Below, in pieces: positions 5,604 to 6,510 of a stretch of DNA of 6,510 bases (position 1 is the stretch's first letter; the number at the start of each line of letters is the position of its first letter). The notes under the pieces are model-generated. The model did no database searches, was not told the origin of the DNA, and was given only the letters and a program-made list of their open reading frames with translations. The stretch spans positions 1 to 6,510 of the forward strand of contig DNGH01000009.1 of the NCBI GenBank assembly GCA_003486285.1. Reading direction: 5' to 3'. Position numbers and translations under genes: made by a program. Source of the stretch: Actinomycetota bacterium (GTDB lineage: Bacteria; Actinomycetota; Acidimicrobiia; Spongiisociales; UBA11373).

Positions 5604-6505
5604 TCGCCCACCGGGAGGATGCCGAGCGCCGTGAGATCCGCCACGGGCTCGGCGATCGAGCACGACCCGTAGCCGACGAAGAAGTCACGCCGCATCGCCG
5701 AAAGGGCGTCGGCGCCAAGGCGATGCTCCCGCCAGGAGAGGCCACCGGAGCCGAGGTCGAAGGCGGCGGCATCGGTCTCGGCGAGCACCGCGGCGATGGT
5801 GTCCACCGGGGCTCCGGCGTGGGCCAGAGCCGTGGCGGCGAGGAGATTGAGGAAGCCGTGGTGGGTGAACCCGGTGATGGGATCGGTGTGACGGATCGGA
5901 TGGTGCAACCCGGCGGTGGCCTTGACCGGCAGCCGGTTGCGGACGCACTCGACCAGGAACCCGGCGACGACCGGGACCGGCGGAAAGCTGTCGGCGGTCA
6001 ACCCACCACAGCGCAGCTTGGCACCGAGGCTCCGGCCCGAAGCGGCGCGGGTGGCGGCGAGCAGCGCCAACGACTCGACCACCGCCTCCTGCCAGGGGAC
6101 CTCGAAGAACACGACTCGGTCGAAGGTGGCGAGCAGATCCGCCAGGCGCGCCGAGGTGGCACCCTCGGGAAGCTTCATCTCCACCACGTCGATCCGCGCC
6201 GACCGACCCAGCTCGGCGGCGAAGTCCGACACCAGCCGTGCCTCCTCGGGGGTGGCAGTGACTACCAGCGACCACGCGGCTTCGCGGGGTTGCATCGTGG
6301 CGACCAGCACCCGGGCGAGATCGACCAAGCGGCCGGCCGGGCAGATGAAGCGATCCAGCAGCCAGGCGTCGGCGCCGGTGCGGGCCGCGCGGTATTCGGC
6401 GACCGCGGACTCGAGTTCGAGCGAAGTCGGGGGAAACAACCCGGCATAGTCGATCAGTCCGGCCAGCGCCTGGCGCCGGGCATCGCGTCGCGTGATCTCG
6501 AGCAT
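5600..6505 (-). CDS. Conserved protein of unknown function, coupled to fumarylacetoacetase
   Basis: This gene encodes 301 residues, and I do not recognise a named family. It is soluble-looking, with no signal peptide or membrane segment. Alternating short beta-like stretches and helices suggest an alpha/beta, possibly TIM-barrel, fold; this is inference. Segments that look conserved and functional are GAKLRCGG (161-168, with Lys163 and Arg165), PVKATAGLHHP (193-203, with Lys195, His201, His202), THHGFLN (214-220) and a C-terminal YGSCSIAEP (279-287). These lysines and paired histidines could be active-site residues. The ATG at 6505 is the first start visible, but only five bases precede it and the frame is open to the window edge, so a longer N-terminus cannot be excluded. 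Its TGA overlaps the GTG of the fumarylacetoacetase gene (GTGA), which implies one mRNA and translational coupling. A role alongside aromatic amino acid catabolism is therefore likely, but the reaction is unknown. Confidence 0.82.
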   Translation of the reverse strand: MLEITRRDARRQALAGLIDYAGLFPPTSLELESAVAEYRAARTGADAWLLDRFICPAGRLVDLARVLVATMQPREAAWSLVVTATPEEARLVSDFAAELGRSARIDVVEMKLPEGATSARLADLLATFDRVVFFEVPWQEAVVESLALLAATRAASGRSLGAKLRCGGLTADSFPPVPVVAGFLVECVRNRLPVKATAGLHHPIRHTDPITGFTHHGFLNLLAATALAHAGAPVDTIAAVLAETDAAAFDLGSGGLSWREHRLGADALSAMRRDFFVGYGSCSIAEPVADLTALGILPVGE

Positions 6506-6510
6506 GGAGC

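Noticed and set aside
5604..5663. 20-residue N-terminal extension of fumarylacetoacetase
   Set aside because: It would overlap the upstream gene by 64 bp and is Arg/Gly-rich, unlike the family N-terminus; the GTG at 5603 gives the normal length and a standard 4-bp overlap.
4357..5772. 471-codon frame on the minus strand overlapping fahA
   Set aside because: It is a different reading frame of the fumarylacetoacetase gene, which has full family motifs; this frame gives Arg/Pro/Gly-rich sequence without domains.

Overview
The window is GC-rich and every gene I can support lies on the minus strand. It looks like chromosomal DNA from a high-GC actinobacterium. The best taxonomic clue is a 152-residue homologue of the bacterial proteasome activator Bpa/PafE (Rv3780 of Mycobacterium tuberculosis) ending in Gly-Gln-Tyr-Leu, a protein typical of proteasome-bearing Actinomycetota. 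Use of GTG and TTG starts, very tight gene packing and weak Shine-Dalgarno sites fit this. I cannot place it below phylum level. I see no mobile element, tRNA, rRNA or CRISPR array.

Reading along the minus strand (high to low coordinates) there are two transcription blocks. Block 1 (6505 to 4392) holds a conserved protein of unknown function that overlaps, by GTGA, a complete fumarylacetoacetase with every expected catalytic and metal residue. Fumarylacetoacetase is the last step of homogentisate (tyrosine/phenylalanine) degradation. A 13-bp perfect hairpin spans its stop codon and probably ends this unit.

A 175-bp spacer (4217-4391) follows. It is largely built of degenerate 7-bp repeats. 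On the coding strand of the next gene these include eight GGG tracts. The last four are separated by exactly four bases each, a textbook G-quadruplex motif ending 13 bases before a start codon.

Block 2 (4216 to beyond position 1) is a five-gene, gapless unit: an NYN-domain protein with two C-terminal LOTUS-like (OST-HTH) repeats; a dimethylargininase-family hydrolase (TTGA overlap); Bpa (ATGA overlap); a membrane-anchored PlsC-like acyltransferase (start directly after the bpa stop); and a deoxyribodipyrimidine photolyase (ATGA overlap) cut by the window edge after 315 codons. The unit combines RNA metabolism, methylarginine hydrolysis, ATP-independent proteasome activation, lipid acylation and light-driven DNA repair. 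A housekeeping or stress-repair theme is possible but unproven.

The observation most worth following is the G-quadruplex motif next to the start of a gene whose product carries LOTUS domains, a domain class reported to bind G-rich and G-quadruplex RNA. This suggests, but does not show, autoregulation.
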